Shown piece by piece: positions 56,115 to 64,000 of a DNA stretch of 64,000 bases. Under the pieces are notes generated by a model, which was not told where the DNA came from, ran no database searches, and saw only the letters and a list, made by a program, of their open reading frames with translations. Position 1 is the stretch's first letter. Each line of letters begins with the position of its first letter. The DNA is taken from positions 166,697 to 230,696 of the forward strand of contig NZ_RCZP01000004.1 of the NCBI RefSeq assembly GCF_006438825.1. Reading direction: 5' to 3'. The translations under genes and the position numbers were made by a program. Origin of the DNA: Muricoccus nepalensis. Its GTDB lineage: Bacteria > Pseudomonadota > Alphaproteobacteria > Acetobacterales > Acetobacteraceae.

Positions 56115-57183
56115 TCGGGCCGGACGCGGCGGCGCCCGAGTTCGGCGCCAGCCTTCTCGCCTCGCTGCCGGGGTCGGTGATCGAGGGGCTTCGCCTGCCG
56201 GGTTCCCTCTTCGGGCGCGAGGCGCTGCGCGACGCCGTCCTGCCCGCCGAGCTGCGCGCCGCCATCGCGCTCGTCGCCGAGGCGGCCGAGGCGCGCTCGG
56301 TGCCGCTGCAATTCGTGGCGCGGCCGGAGATCTACACCCACGGCCGCGCGCGCGCCTGGCTCGACGACCGCATCGGCGGCGCGCGCGACCACGTCGTCAT
56401 CACCGACGGCCGCACGCTTCGCACGCTGCCGGGCCTCCGCAACCACCTCTTCTTCTACCCGCGCGGCGTGCCCGCCCGCGAGGCGGCGCTGCGGCGCCTC
56501 GTCGGCATCGTGCCGGAGCTCTTCGGCGGCCTGGCCTCGCAGATCAACGGCGGCCTCGCCTTCCGCTGCGGCGGCGCCTGGCACCGCCCGCCGCCGACGC
56601 ATCTGCGCCTGCCCACCACGCCGCCCCTGGGCCGGGTGGAGCGCTTTCCCTTCAACGGCGGAGCCGCGGCACCGCCGGAGGCGCGCTTGGCGGAAGGGCC
56701 GGCGGAGGGGCCGGTGCGCTACGTCCCGCTCAGCGGCACTGCCCTCGCCGACGCCGCCTTCCTCCGCGAGCTCGCGCGCGAGATGCAGGGTGCGCTCTTC
56801 GGCGGGCCGGGCCGCCTGATGCTCGAGCTGCCGCGCCTCGACGGCGTGCCGGACACGGCGGGGCGGCTCGCCGCCGCCGCGCGCGCGCTCTCTCGGGCAC
56901 CGGTGCCGCCTTCCCGGCGGGCGCCTCCTGGGCGGTGGAGCTGGTCACCGCCCCGCCGCCCGGGCTTCGGATGAGTTCCGTCCTGCTTCACCCGGGCGCC
57001 GCCTTCTGGGCCTACGGCCTCGACTTCTACGCGGCGGCGGAGCGCGTGGAGGTGCCGGGGGGCAGCCTGGCGGCCGCGCGCTTCCGCCGGCTCCTCCAGG
57101 CCTGGCTCGATTGCCCCGTCCATCTTGCGCCGCCCGACGCCGTCGCCGGCGTGCCCCGCGTCACCCTCTGCGAGGCACCGTGA
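56111..57183 (+). pseudogene. Hypothetical glycan-cluster protein with a frameshift near 56890
   Basis: An unrecognised protein of about 357 residues if joined. The first part (IGPDAAAPEFGASLLASLPGSVIEGL, NHLFFYPRGVPAREAALRRLVG, FGGLASQINGGLAFRCGGAWHRPPP) reads to about 56890. The rest (GTGAAFPAGASWAVELVTAPPPGLR, LLHPGAAFWAYGLDFYAAAERVEVPGG) continues in another frame to a stop at 57183 that overlaps the glycosyltransferase start. The junction lies in a CTCTCTC run, so a dinucleotide gain or loss would shift the frame; this could be phase-variable, a lesion or an assembly error. Confidence 0.6.
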
Positions 57184-58274
57184 CGCGCGACGGCGCGCGG
57201 CCGCGCCTGACGGTCGACATCGGCCCGCTGCTCGAGGACCAGTGGACGGGCATCTCCGTCTTTACGCGGCGCCTGATGGGGGCGCTGGAGGCCAGCGGCC
57301 GGGTCGATCTCGGCTTCAGCGTCCGCCTCGGGCGGCTCGATGCGGCCGAGGTGCGGGAGACCATCCGCCACGGCTCCGGCGCCTTCCTGCGCGCGCGGCT
57401 CGACCGCGACGGCGATGCCGGGCGCGCGCCGCCCGATCCCGCGGTGCCGCTCCTCTATCCCTCCGTCAAGTCCCAGCCGGGCATCGCGCGCCGCGAGGCG
57501 AGCACGGTGCACGACATGAGCACGCTCGTGATGCCCGAGACCCATGACGAGCGGAACGTCGACCACCACCTCGACCCGCTGCGCGACGAGCTGTCGACGG
57601 ACGAGACGGTCTTCTGCGTCTCGGAGGCGACGCGCCGCGCGCTCTGCGACACCTTCCCCTGGGTTGCGCCGCGCGCCCGGCTGCTCATGCAGTACGTCGA
57701 CTGGCCCGCGGACTTCCCCTCCTACGACCGCAACCTGCCGGCGGTGGAGCTGGGCCGCTACGCCGTGGTGATCGGCACGATCGAGCCGCGCAAGAACCTC
57801 GACCTGCTGCTGCGCGCGATGGAGCACCCGTCGGTCGCGTCCTCGGACCTGGGCTTCGTCGTCATCGGTCGGCGCGGCTGGCTCGTGGACCAGGCCCTCG
57901 CCCGGCTGCGGCCGGAGCTCGCGCGGCGGGTGACCTTCACAGGCTTCGTGTCCGAGTTCGTGAAGTACCGGCTGCTGAAGGCGGCCGAGTTCCTCATCCT
58001 GCCCTCGGTCTACGAGGGATTCGGCATCCCCGCGGTGGAGGCGATGAGCCTCGGCAAGCCCGTCCTGGCCTCGCTCACTTCGAGCTTCCCGGAGGTGATC
58101 GGCAACGCCGGCGTCTTCTTCGATCCCTTCTCGGTCGACGAGTTCGCGGCCGGGCTGAAGGAGATCTCGGACGCGCGGCGCGCGGCGGAGCTGCTTCCGA
58201 AGGCGCTCGCGCAGGCCGCCTCCTTCAGCCCGGGGCGCATGGCCGCGCCGGTCCTCGACTGGCTCGGCGCCTGA
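57180..58274 (+). CDS. Glycosyltransferase family 4 (GT-B)
   Basis: A 364-residue GT-B enzyme. The acceptor half begins LTVDIGPLLEDQWTGISVFTRRLM. The donor half has VVIGTIEPRKNLDLLLRAM near residue 200 and the nucleotide-sugar site ILPSVYEGFGIPAVEAMSLGKPVLAS near 280-305. Start is GTG overlapping the previous stop (GTGA). Adds a sugar to a surface or exopolysaccharide chain; sugar unknown. Confidence 0.9.
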   Translation: MTRDGARPRLTVDIGPLLEDQWTGISVFTRRLMGALEASGRVDLGFSVRLGRLDAAEVRETIRHGSGAFLRARLDRDGDAGRAPPDPAVPLLYPSVKSQPGIARREASTVHDMSTLVMPETHDERNVDHHLDPLRDELSTDETVFCVSEATRRALCDTFPWVAPRARLLMQYVDWPADFPSYDRNLPAVELGRYAVVIGTIEPRKNLDLLLRAMEHPSVASSDLGFVVIGRRGWLVDQALARLRPELARRVTFTGFVSEFVKYRLLKAAEFLILPSVYEGFGIPAVEAMSLGKPVLASLTSSFPEVIGNAGVFFDPFSVDEFAAGLKEISDARRAAELLPKALAQAASFSPGRMAAPVLDWLGA

Positions 58275-58286
58275 GGCCGGCGACGC

Positions 58287-58958
58287 TCACCCGAGGCTGC
58301 GCGCCTCGATCCGCCAGAGGGCCAGGCCGAGAAGCCGCGCGTCCGCCGCCCCGCGCGAGAGGGGCGATGCCGTCCGGACCGCGTCGATGTCGAGCCGCGT
58401 GGCGCCCGCGGGCGGCCGCTCGCCCGGGCGCGGGCGCGCCACCAGCACCCTCGCCCCGCCCTCCTCCTGCAACGCCGCCTCCCAGGGACCCTCGTCGATC
58501 GACACGCTGATGTCGCCGAGCACCTCCGGGCAGAAGGCGGCGTGGACGTGCAGCCTGACCTCCGCGGGCAGCGCGACCTTCGGCAGGAAGACCGTGGCCC
58601 GCGGCTCCGGGCCGATCCAGCGGAAGGACCGGCCGCCCTCCGCCGTCTCCGCGTCGTGGAAGCCTTCCTGCGCGAGCGCGTCGTCGCAGGACACGGCGAC
58701 CTCCGTCGGCAGCGGCGCTTCCGGGACAGGCTCGATCGGCTCCAGCACCAGCACCGCGGCCGGCCCCGGATCGGCCCATTCGCGCGGGCGCGTGCCGGCG
58801 CGGGCGGTGACCTGCATCGCCTCGACCGCGGCGAGGCGCCGCAGCAGCCAGGCCGCGGCCTCCTCCACCGGCAGCCCCGCGAGCTCCTCGGCGTAGCGCG
58901 CGAGGACGCGGCGCTCCAGCGCGTGGTCGACCGGCGGCGCGGGATCAGGGCTCGGCAT
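58287..58958 (-). CDS. Hypothetical protein of the glycan region (223 residues)
   Basis: A 223-residue protein without a recognised family. It begins with a helical part (HALERRVLARYAEELAGLPVEEAAAWLLRRLAAVEAMQVTARAG in residues 11-54), then a Pro/Glu-rich linker, and a beta-rich C-terminal half with FLPKVALPAEVRLHVHAAFCPEVLGDISVSID. Convergent with the GT4 gene by 12 bp. Position suggests a glycan-linked role, unproven. Confidence 0.6.
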   Translation of the reverse strand: MPSPDPAPPVDHALERRVLARYAEELAGLPVEEAAAWLLRRLAAVEAMQVTARAGTRPREWADPGPAAVLVLEPIEPVPEAPLPTEVAVSCDDALAQEGFHDAETAEGGRSFRWIGPEPRATVFLPKVALPAEVRLHVHAAFCPEVLGDISVSIDEGPWEAALQEEGGARVLVARPRPGERPPAGATRLDIDAVRTASPLSRGAADARLLGLALWRIEARSLG

Positions 58959-59027
58959 CGCGCACTCGCTCTTCCCTCCCTCCGCGAGCGCGGGAGGCTA
59001 GTGCGGCCTCCGCCCCGCGGAAAGGCC

Positions 59028-59714
59028 TCAGAGGGCCGGTACCGGCGCCGCGTCGTGCACCAGCGGGTAGAGCGCCTCAGCCAGGGCGAGGTCGTCGGCG
59101 GTCTTGATCACGTGCCCGGCGAGGCGGTTGATGCTCGTCATCCCCACCCTGCCCGCGTAGGTGGCGCACCGCCCCGCGCGATAGGCCTCGAGATAGGTGC
59201 TGCTGCGCCAGCCCGTCACGGACCAGGTCACGCGGCGCACCGGCGGCAGGTCCTGGGAGTTGGTCTTCTCGGCGAGGGTGAAGTTCACGGGCTCGCCGCG
59301 GCAGAAAGCCTCCAGCGGCTCGTCCACGACGCTCAGCATCACGTCGTAGTCGCCGCTGACCATGTCGTGCGTGAAGCGCGTCAGCTCGGCGACCGTCAGC
59401 AGCGGCGCGATGGAGTGCACCTGGAACAGCCGGTCGCAGTCGTGGGTCTCGAGGAACTGCGCGACGAACTGCTCGCTCGTCGCGACGTTGTTGGCGAGCT
59501 CGGCCGGGCGCTTGTGGAAGCGCGCGCCCTCGGCCATGGCCATCTCGCCGAAGGTGTCGTGCTCGGAGTTGACCCAGACCTCGTCGAACACGCCGGCCGC
59601 GAGGCACTTGCGCACGGCGTGCACCAGCAGGGGCACCCCTTGCAGCGGCAGCAGGTTCTTCTGCTTCAGGCGCTGGCTGCCCATGCGGGCCGGGATCATC
59701 GCGATGTTCTTCAT
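59028..59714 (-). CDS. CMP-sugar (acylneuraminate-type) cytidylyltransferase
   Basis: A 228-residue NeuA/KdsB-type nucleotidyltransferase. The N-terminal IPARMGSQRLKQKNLLPLQGVPLLVHAV has the CTP-binding GSxRLKxKN loop, followed by WVNSEHD and QVHSIAPLLTVAEL. It should activate a keto-acid sugar (sialic-, Kdo- or legionaminic-type acid) as CMP-ester; the exact sugar is not given by sequence. Last gene of a minus-strand group with a D-2-hydroxyacid dehydrogenase and a hydratase. Confidence 0.85.
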   Translation of the reverse strand: MKNIAMIPARMGSQRLKQKNLLPLQGVPLLVHAVRKCLAAGVFDEVWVNSEHDTFGEMAMAEGARFHKRPAELANNVATSEQFVAQFLETHDCDRLFQVHSIAPLLTVAELTRFTHDMVSGDYDVMLSVVDEPLEAFCRGEPVNFTLAEKTNSQDLPPVRRVTWSVTGWRSSTYLEAYRAGRCATYAGRVGMTSINRLAGHVIKTADDLALAEALYPLVHDAAPVPAL

Positions 59715-59730
59715 GATCGTCTCGTCCGCT

Positions 59731-60696
59731 TCAGGGAGCCCAGGGGCTGAGGAAGAGGGTGGGATCGGTGGCCTGCGCGAGGCCCGTGATGGCCGCGCGG
59801 CCCATCGCCACCACCGCCTCGTCGGCGCTGCCGCCGATGTGGGCGGTGGCGAGGAAGTTCGGCAGGCCCAGCAGCTCCGTGTCCGCCGGCGGCTCGCTCG
59901 CGAAGACGTCGAAGCAGGCGGCGGAGAGATGGCCGGACTTGAGGGCGGCCTTCAGCGCCGCCTCGTCCACCAGCCCGCCGCGGGCCGTGTTCACCAGCAC
60001 CGCGCCGCGGCGCATGGCGACGAGCCGCCCCGCGTCGATCATGTTCGCCGTCTCCGGCGTGGAGGGGACGTGCAGGGAGACCACGTCGGCGGAGGCGATC
60101 AGCTCGTCGAGCCCGACCTTCCGCACGCCCTGGGCGTGGCAGAACTCGCCGATGTCGCGGATGTCGTGCGCCAGCACGCGCACGCCGAGCGCGCGGAGCA
60201 TGCGCGCGAGCTCCTTGCCGACATGCCCGCAGCCGATGATCCCGATCGTCGCGTCCGAGATCTGCCGGCCCAGGTACTGCCGCCAGACGCCCGCGCGGAT
60301 CTCGGCCTGCGAGGTCGTGACGCCGCGAAGGCCCGCGATGATGAAGCAGAGCGCCAGCTCGGCGACGGAGCGGCGGTTCACGCCCCCGGTCCAGCCCACC
60401 TGCACGCCGTGGGCGGCCGCGGCCTTGAGGTCCACGTTGTCGAGCCCGACGCCGTACTTGCTGACGACGCGCAGCCGCGGCAGGGCCGAGAAGAGCGGCG
60501 CGCCGATCGCCTCCAGCGCGACGATCGCGGCCTCGTGGCCGTCCAGGAACTCCACCAGTTCCCCGCCGCCGAGCGTGCGCCCGGTGTCGTTGAAGGTGAC
60601 GTTCGGGTAGAGGGCGCCGAGCTCCTGCCGCAGCACGGGGTGGCGCGAGAACGACCGCGAGAGAACCGCGATCCGGGTGTCCCGGGAGACGCTCAC
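59731..60696 (-). CDS. D-2-hydroxyacid dehydrogenase (NAD-dependent)
   Basis: A 321-residue D-2-hydroxyacid dehydrogenase (PGDH-like). NAD loop GIIGCGHVGKELARML near residue 155, catalytic Arg in VNTARGGLVDEAALKAAL, Glu in DVFASEPPADTELL and His in FLATAHIGGSADEA are present, so activity is expected. GTG start overlaps the hydratase stop (GTGA). In this cluster it would oxidise or reduce a 2-keto/2-hydroxy acid intermediate; a glycerate/phosphoglycerate role is an alternative. Confidence 0.87.
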   Translation of the reverse strand: MSVSRDTRIAVLSRSFSRHPVLRQELGALYPNVTFNDTGRTLGGGELVEFLDGHEAAIVALEAIGAPLFSALPRLRVVSKYGVGLDNVDLKAAAAHGVQVGWTGGVNRRSVAELALCFIIAGLRGVTTSQAEIRAGVWRQYLGRQISDATIGIIGCGHVGKELARMLRALGVRVLAHDIRDIGEFCHAQGVRKVGLDELIASADVVSLHVPSTPETANMIDAGRLVAMRRGAVLVNTARGGLVDEAALKAALKSGHLSAACFDVFASEPPADTELLGLPNFLATAHIGGSADEAVVAMGRAAITGLAQATDPTLFLSPWAP

Positions 60697-61532
60697 CGCC
60701 CCGTCCCCGCGAAGCGGAGGGAGGCGGAGGTGCCGAGCGCGGGGAAATGCGCGGTGGCGCGCCGGCCGAGCGGCACCTCGACATAGCCGGTGCAGCTTCC
60801 GGAGACGACGACCATCCCGGCCCGCAGCGCGTAGCCGCGCGCGAGGGCGCCGCGCACGAAGGAGAGGAGGGGACCGAAGGGCCCGCCGTCGATCACCGCG
60901 CCGCCGCCGCGCACGGGGTCCTGCCCCTCGATCTCGAGCACCACGGGCGCGTCGACCAGCCGCGCGGGGTCGCCAAGGGGCTGCCCGCCGCCGATCACCA
61001 GCGAGCCGACGGCGCCGGCGTCCGCGACGAGGGCGAAGCCGCCATGGGCGCCGAGGCCCGAGAAGCGCGAGCCCGGCACCTCGAGGGCGGCGTGGACGGA
61101 GGCGATCGCCGCGCAGAGGCCGGCGGCGTCGAGGGCAATGTCGGCCTCGGTCAGGTCGCGGGCGAGGCGGAAGGCGTACTCGCTCTCCACGCCGCGCTGG
61201 CGGGCGACGGGCGCGGGGATGTCCGCGCCGTCCGGGAAGATGCGGCTGACGGGCGTTGGCCCGAAGAAGGGGCGCGGCAGGCCGAGGGTGGCGCGGACCT
61301 GGGCGATGGTGGCGCCGAGCTTGTAGGCGCCGATCGGGCCAAGACGAGATATGATGTCGTCTTCAATTCGTTCCGCTTCATCAATATTCGCGGGCAGCTC
61401 GCCGGCGCCCGGCGTGACGACGTCAAGGCCGCCGAAGGCCGCCGCGACGCGCGAGGCCAGCCCATTCTCAAGCGTATCTTGCTGGTTCAACACCGGATCG
61501 CTCCCAATCACCAAAATATGATTGCCATACAC
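60693..61532 (-). CDS. 2-keto-4-pentenoate hydratase/FAH-superfamily protein
   Basis: A 279-residue hydratase-decarboxylase (MhpD-like) fold. Family blocks: IGAYKLGATIAQVRATLGL, PFFGPTPVSRIF, VESEYAFRLARDL with the metal-binding acidic Glu motif, and GMVVVSGSCTGYVEVPLG. Its reaction would be hydration or cleavage of a 2-keto acid; the substrate is not known. Start is a GTG, and the first 25 codons are AT-richer than the rest. First gene of the minus-strand group, divergent from the IMPase-like gene. Confidence 0.82.
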   Translation of the reverse strand: MYGNHILVIGSDPVLNQQDTLENGLASRVAAAFGGLDVVTPGAGELPANIDEAERIEDDIISRLGPIGAYKLGATIAQVRATLGLPRPFFGPTPVSRIFPDGADIPAPVARQRGVESEYAFRLARDLTEADIALDAAGLCAAIASVHAALEVPGSRFSGLGAHGGFALVADAGAVGSLVIGGGQPLGDPARLVDAPVVLEIEGQDPVRGGGAVIDGGPFGPLLSFVRGALARGYALRAGMVVVSGSCTGYVEVPLGRRATAHFPALGTSASLRFAGTGR

Positions 61533-61583
61533 CCGGCTCTAATGTAAACACTTTGTGATCAATGGCGCCGAAAGGCTCTTCCC

Positions 61584-62327
61584 GTGTTGCAGACAGAGCT
61601 TCAGGGCACCGACGCGCTCCTGTACACGGCCGGCGAAGCAGCGCGGCAGACGCGGGACTATCTGCGCGAAAGGCGTGACTTGCGCGCTTCTCCGGCGTCC
61701 CAGCTCGGACGCGACATCAAGCTTCACGAGGACGCCGCGTCCGAGGCCATCATCCGCGCGTTTCTTGCGCGCCAGGAGGATGCACTTCCCGTGCTCGGCG
61801 AGGAGACCGGCTGGGCCGGCCGGCCGGCCGGCGCGGAGGCGCTCCACTGGGTGATCGACCCGCTCGACGGCTCCTTCAACTACTTCCGCGGCGTGCCGCT
61901 CTACGCCGTCTCGGTCGCGCTCTGCCGCGGCCGCCGCCCCCTCCTCGGCGCCATCTACGACCCCGAGCGCGACGAGCTCTTCGCCGGCGGCGAAGGGCTC
62001 GGCCTCCGCGTCAACGGCCGAACGGTCGTGGCGCCGGCCCCGGCGCGGCAGATGCTCGCCACCGGCTTCCCCTCCCGCGCCGATGTCGGCGTCACGCTGG
62101 CGCGCCTCGGCGATCTCGCGGCGGGCTGGACGAAGATGCGCATGCTCGGCTCGGCCGCGCTCTCCCTCGCCTGGGTCGCGGCCGGCCGGCTCGATGGCTA
62201 CACCGAGAGTGGCATCATGTGGTGGGACGTGGCGGCCGGCCTCGCCCTCGCGCAGGGCGCCGGCGCCCGCACGATCCGCTGCGAGCCGCTCGAGGGGGAC
62301 GCCGTGGACGTCCTCGTCGAGCGATGA
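61584..62327 (+). CDS. Inositol-monophosphatase family phosphatase
   Basis: A 247-residue IMPase-fold phosphatase with the metal motifs EETGWAG near residue 73, WVIDPLDGSFNYFRGVPLY (DPxDGS) near 90 and WWDVAAGLALAQGAG (WD) near residue 212. Family members dephosphorylate inositol-, sugar- or bisphosphates. GTG start with AAAGG upstream. Divergent from the hydratase; with the next gene it may act on a phosphorylated sugar intermediate. Confidence 0.87.
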   Translation: MLQTELQGTDALLYTAGEAARQTRDYLRERRDLRASPASQLGRDIKLHEDAASEAIIRAFLARQEDALPVLGEETGWAGRPAGAEALHWVIDPLDGSFNYFRGVPLYAVSVALCRGRRPLLGAIYDPERDELFAGGEGLGLRVNGRTVVAPAPARQMLATGFPSRADVGVTLARLGDLAAGWTKMRMLGSAALSLAWVAAGRLDGYTESGIMWWDVAAGLALAQGAGARTIRCEPLEGDAVDVLVER

Positions 62328-62420
62328 CGGCCTCCCTTCCCCGCGTCGCGACCGGCGACCGACGCACTTCGTGCGCGCCGCCTCTTCCCCCCACCATGCC
62401 TTGAGACCGGAGTAGTTCGG

Positions 62421-63467
62421 ATGGCCCACAACGTCGGCATCATCGGTTTTGGCAAGATGGGCCAGATCCGCGCCGCGGCCCTGCACGAGGACGGCAGGGC
62501 GCGGGTGGTGAAGGTCTACGACGTCAACCTGCCCGCGGGCACGCCCTACGCGATCGCCGCCTCGGCGGAGGAGATCATCAACGATCCCGCCATCAGCATC
62601 GTCTTCGTCTGCGCGACCAACGAGGTGAACAAGCCCCTCGCCATCGCGGCGCTGCGGGCGCGCAAGCACGTCTTCTGCGAGAAGCCGCCGGCCTTCAACG
62701 CCGACGAGGTGCGCGAGATCATGCAGGCCGAGCGCGAGTCCGGCCGCGTGCTGATGTACGGCTTCAACCACCGCCACCACGCCGGCGTCATGAAGATGAA
62801 GCAGGTGATCGACAGCGGCGCCTACGGCCGCATGCTCTGGATGCGCGGCCGCTACGGCAAGAGCGTCGACGGCGACTACCTGAAGACCTGGCGCGCGGAC
62901 CGCGAGCGGGCGGGCGGCGGCATCCTGCTCGACCAGGGCATCCACATGCTCGACCTCTTCCTGCACATGAGCGGCTCGCCATTCGACCAGGTGCACGCCC
63001 TCGTCTCCAGCCGCTACTGGAAGATCCCGGGCATCGAGGACAACGTCTTCGCGATCATGCGCAGCAGCGAGACGGGCGTGGAGGTCTCCTTCCACTCCAC
63101 GATGACGCAGTGGCGGCACCTCTTCTCGCTCGAGGTCTTCCTCGAGCGCGGCTACCTCGTGCTCAACGGCCTCAAGACCTCCTCCGGCACCTACGGCGAG
63201 GAGGAGCTGACGATCGCCAAGAACCGCGCGACGGCGCCGGCCGCGAACTTCGACAGCGAGGAGCGGATGCTCTTCAAGGTCGACACCTCCTGGGCGCGGG
63301 AGGCCGAGCACTTCATGGACGCGGTCTCGCTCGGCATGCCCGTGCTCTCCGGCAACTCCCGCCAGGCGCTCGAGGTGATGTCGCTGGTAGACTGCATCTA
63401 CGCCCACGGCCACAACGTCAGCCCGAACCTGCATGAGGGGCTGCAGATGGTCGGCGTCGGCGACTGA
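62421..63467 (+). CDS. Gfo/Idh/MocA family oxidoreductase
   Basis: A 348-residue dehydrogenase. The NAD(P)-binding N-terminus, VGIIGFGKMGQIRAAAL, lies at residues 4-20, the EKPPAFNADEVREIM motif with the conserved Lys is near 92, and the C-terminal alpha/beta domain has the His-containing LDQGIHMLDLFLHMSGSP. Such enzymes act on sugars, inositols and UDP-sugars. In this cluster it would oxidise or reduce a sugar precursor; the exact substrate is unknown. Confidence 0.9.
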   Translation: MAHNVGIIGFGKMGQIRAAALHEDGRARVVKVYDVNLPAGTPYAIAASAEEIINDPAISIVFVCATNEVNKPLAIAALRARKHVFCEKPPAFNADEVREIMQAERESGRVLMYGFNHRHHAGVMKMKQVIDSGAYGRMLWMRGRYGKSVDGDYLKTWRADRERAGGGILLDQGIHMLDLFLHMSGSPFDQVHALVSSRYWKIPGIEDNVFAIMRSSETGVEVSFHSTMTQWRHLFSLEVFLERGYLVLNGLKTSSGTYGEEELTIAKNRATAPAANFDSEERMLFKVDTSWAREAEHFMDAVSLGMPVLSGNSRQALEVMSLVDCIYAHGHNVSPNLHEGLQMVGVGD

Positions 63468-63471
63468 CCCC

Positions 63472-63714
63472 TTGCCGCCGGACCTCGCCGCCGCCGCGCT
63501 GCTCTTCCGCCACCGCCTGCAGAGCCTCCTGCTGGCGGAGGCGGAGCGGGCCTGGCCGGGCGAGGGCGCGGACGGCCCGGCGCGCCCCGCCTTGCTCGAA
63601 CCGGCCGCGGCGGCGGGCGCCGAGGCGCTCGGCCGGGGCGCGCTGCTCCTCGCCCCGCCCGGCCCCCTCGCCGGGCGGGAATGGCGGCTCTACGGGCGCG
63701 CCCTAGGTGTTTGA
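63472..63714 (+). CDS. Hypothetical protein, possibly truncated by the adjacent IS element
   Basis: An 80-residue frame, Ala/Leu/Gly/Arg-rich, with PPDLAAAALLFRHRLQSLLLAEAERAW at residues 2-28. It starts (TTG) about 4 bp after the Gfo/Idh stop, and its stop TGA lies just inside the inferred left end of the IS481-type element, which may have replaced its true C-terminus. No family recognised; the start is uncertain. Confidence 0.4.
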   Translation: MPPDLAAAALLFRHRLQSLLLAEAERAWPGEGADGPARPALLEPAAAAGAEALGRGALLLAPPGPLAGREWRLYGRALGV

Positions 63715-64000
63715 TCCCAGGGTTTGATGGTGCAGTCTTCTCCCCTGAGCGGAAGGACGCACTATGGGCCAGGTTCTCCATGGCAGCGCCACAACGACGG
63801 AGGCAATCCGTCGAGCGATACAGCATAGTCAAGAGAGCCTGAGAGGGCTGGCCAAGCGCTATGGAGTGAACCCGAAAACGGTCGCCAAGTGGAAGGCGCG
63901 TGGGTCTGTTACCGACCTGCCGACTGGGCCGAAGGAGCCGAAGTCCACGGTTCTCTCGGTCGAGGAGGAGGCCGTCGTCGTCGCCTTCCGCCGGCACACC
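63708..64000 (+). mobile_element. IS481-family insertion sequence, 5' part (runs off window)
   Basis: Left end inferred at 63708, where TGTTTGATCCCAGGG starts and base composition falls below that of the neighbours. The element begins with TGT as IS481-type ends do, and its transposase starts 56 bp inside. It may disrupt the short hypothetical gene upstream. The right end, and so the length and target duplication, lie outside the window. Confidence 0.7.
63764..64000 (+). CDS. IS481-family transposase, N-terminal part
   Basis: The first 79 codons of a transposase: GQVLHGSATTTEAIRRAIQ, then the helix-turn-helix SLRGLAKRYGVNPKTVAKW and the PTGPKEPKSTVLSVEEEAVVVAFRRHT linker, which is typical of IS481-like transposases. 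The DDE catalytic domain would lie past the window edge. GGAAGGACGC is a ribosome site before the ATG. Confidence 0.9.
   Translation, partial: MGQVLHGSATTTEAIRRAIQHSQESLRGLAKRYGVNPKTVAKWKARGSVTDLPTGPKEPKSTVLSVEEEAVVVAFRRHT

Overview
The window is a very GC-rich bacterial chromosome segment (roughly 70% G+C by eye) that looks like an alphaproteobacterium, most likely Acetobacteraceae (Roseomonas-like). The clues are the core gene order dcd-murA-hisG-hisD-infA-maf-RNase E/G-yacG, short-form HisG, an imuB-dnaE2 mutagenesis cassette behind the alphaproteobacterial LexA box (GTTC-N7-GTTC), and many dipeptide and polyamine ABC transporters. The genus is inference; no rRNA is present.

Layout. 1-10 kb: an Lrp regulator, then a dipeptide/oligopeptide ABC system with three related binding proteins (one divergent), two permeases, two ATPases and a 37-residue lipoprotein. 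10-16 kb: accessory metabolism: VOC and DinB proteins, a tandem GNAT, two class-I aminotransferases, a LysR/cupin divergent pair. 16-19.7 kb: a putrescine/spermidine-type ABC operon. 19.8-24.7 kb: an orphan phage tail-fibre island behind a promoter-plus-terminator leader. 24.7-29.6 kb: dnaE2 and imuB with a LexA box and no adjacent imuA. 30-38.8 kb: housekeeping genes with tRNA-Thr and tRNA-Phe. 39-41.7 kb: a two-subunit molybdenum hydroxylase. 41.9-46.3 kb: a PEP-CTERM protein behind a sigma-54-like promoter, a PEP-CTERM-associated acyltransferase, and a convergent E1-like/nitroreductase fusion whose two-gene operon has its own LexA box. 47-53 kb: a third aminotransferase, a broken HPF-type gene and a response regulator/hybrid kinase pair. 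53-63.5 kb: a surface-glycan region (UDP-sugar epimerase, glycosyltransferases, DUF4214 protein, CMP-sugar-type cytidylyltransferase, D-2-hydroxyacid dehydrogenase, hydratase, IMPase-like phosphatase, Gfo/Idh oxidoreductase). The right edge enters an IS481-family insertion sequence.

Genes are very tightly packed. At least eighteen junctions overlap as ATGA, GTGA, TTGA, CTGA or TGATG, so many starts are non-ATG and translational coupling is the rule. Three genes (tail protein near 23520, HPF-like near 48340, glycan gene near 56890) carry single frameshifts that could be real lesions or assembly indels.

The best candidate for an undescribed system is 41.9-46.3 kb. It places an N-acyltransferase of the PEP-CTERM/exosortase type beside an E1-nitroreductase fusion, with sigma-54 and SOS-type control signals. 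The second is the 59.0-63.5 kb cluster, which looks like a pathway to a CMP-activated keto-acid sugar or a related surface decoration but lacks the usual synthase.
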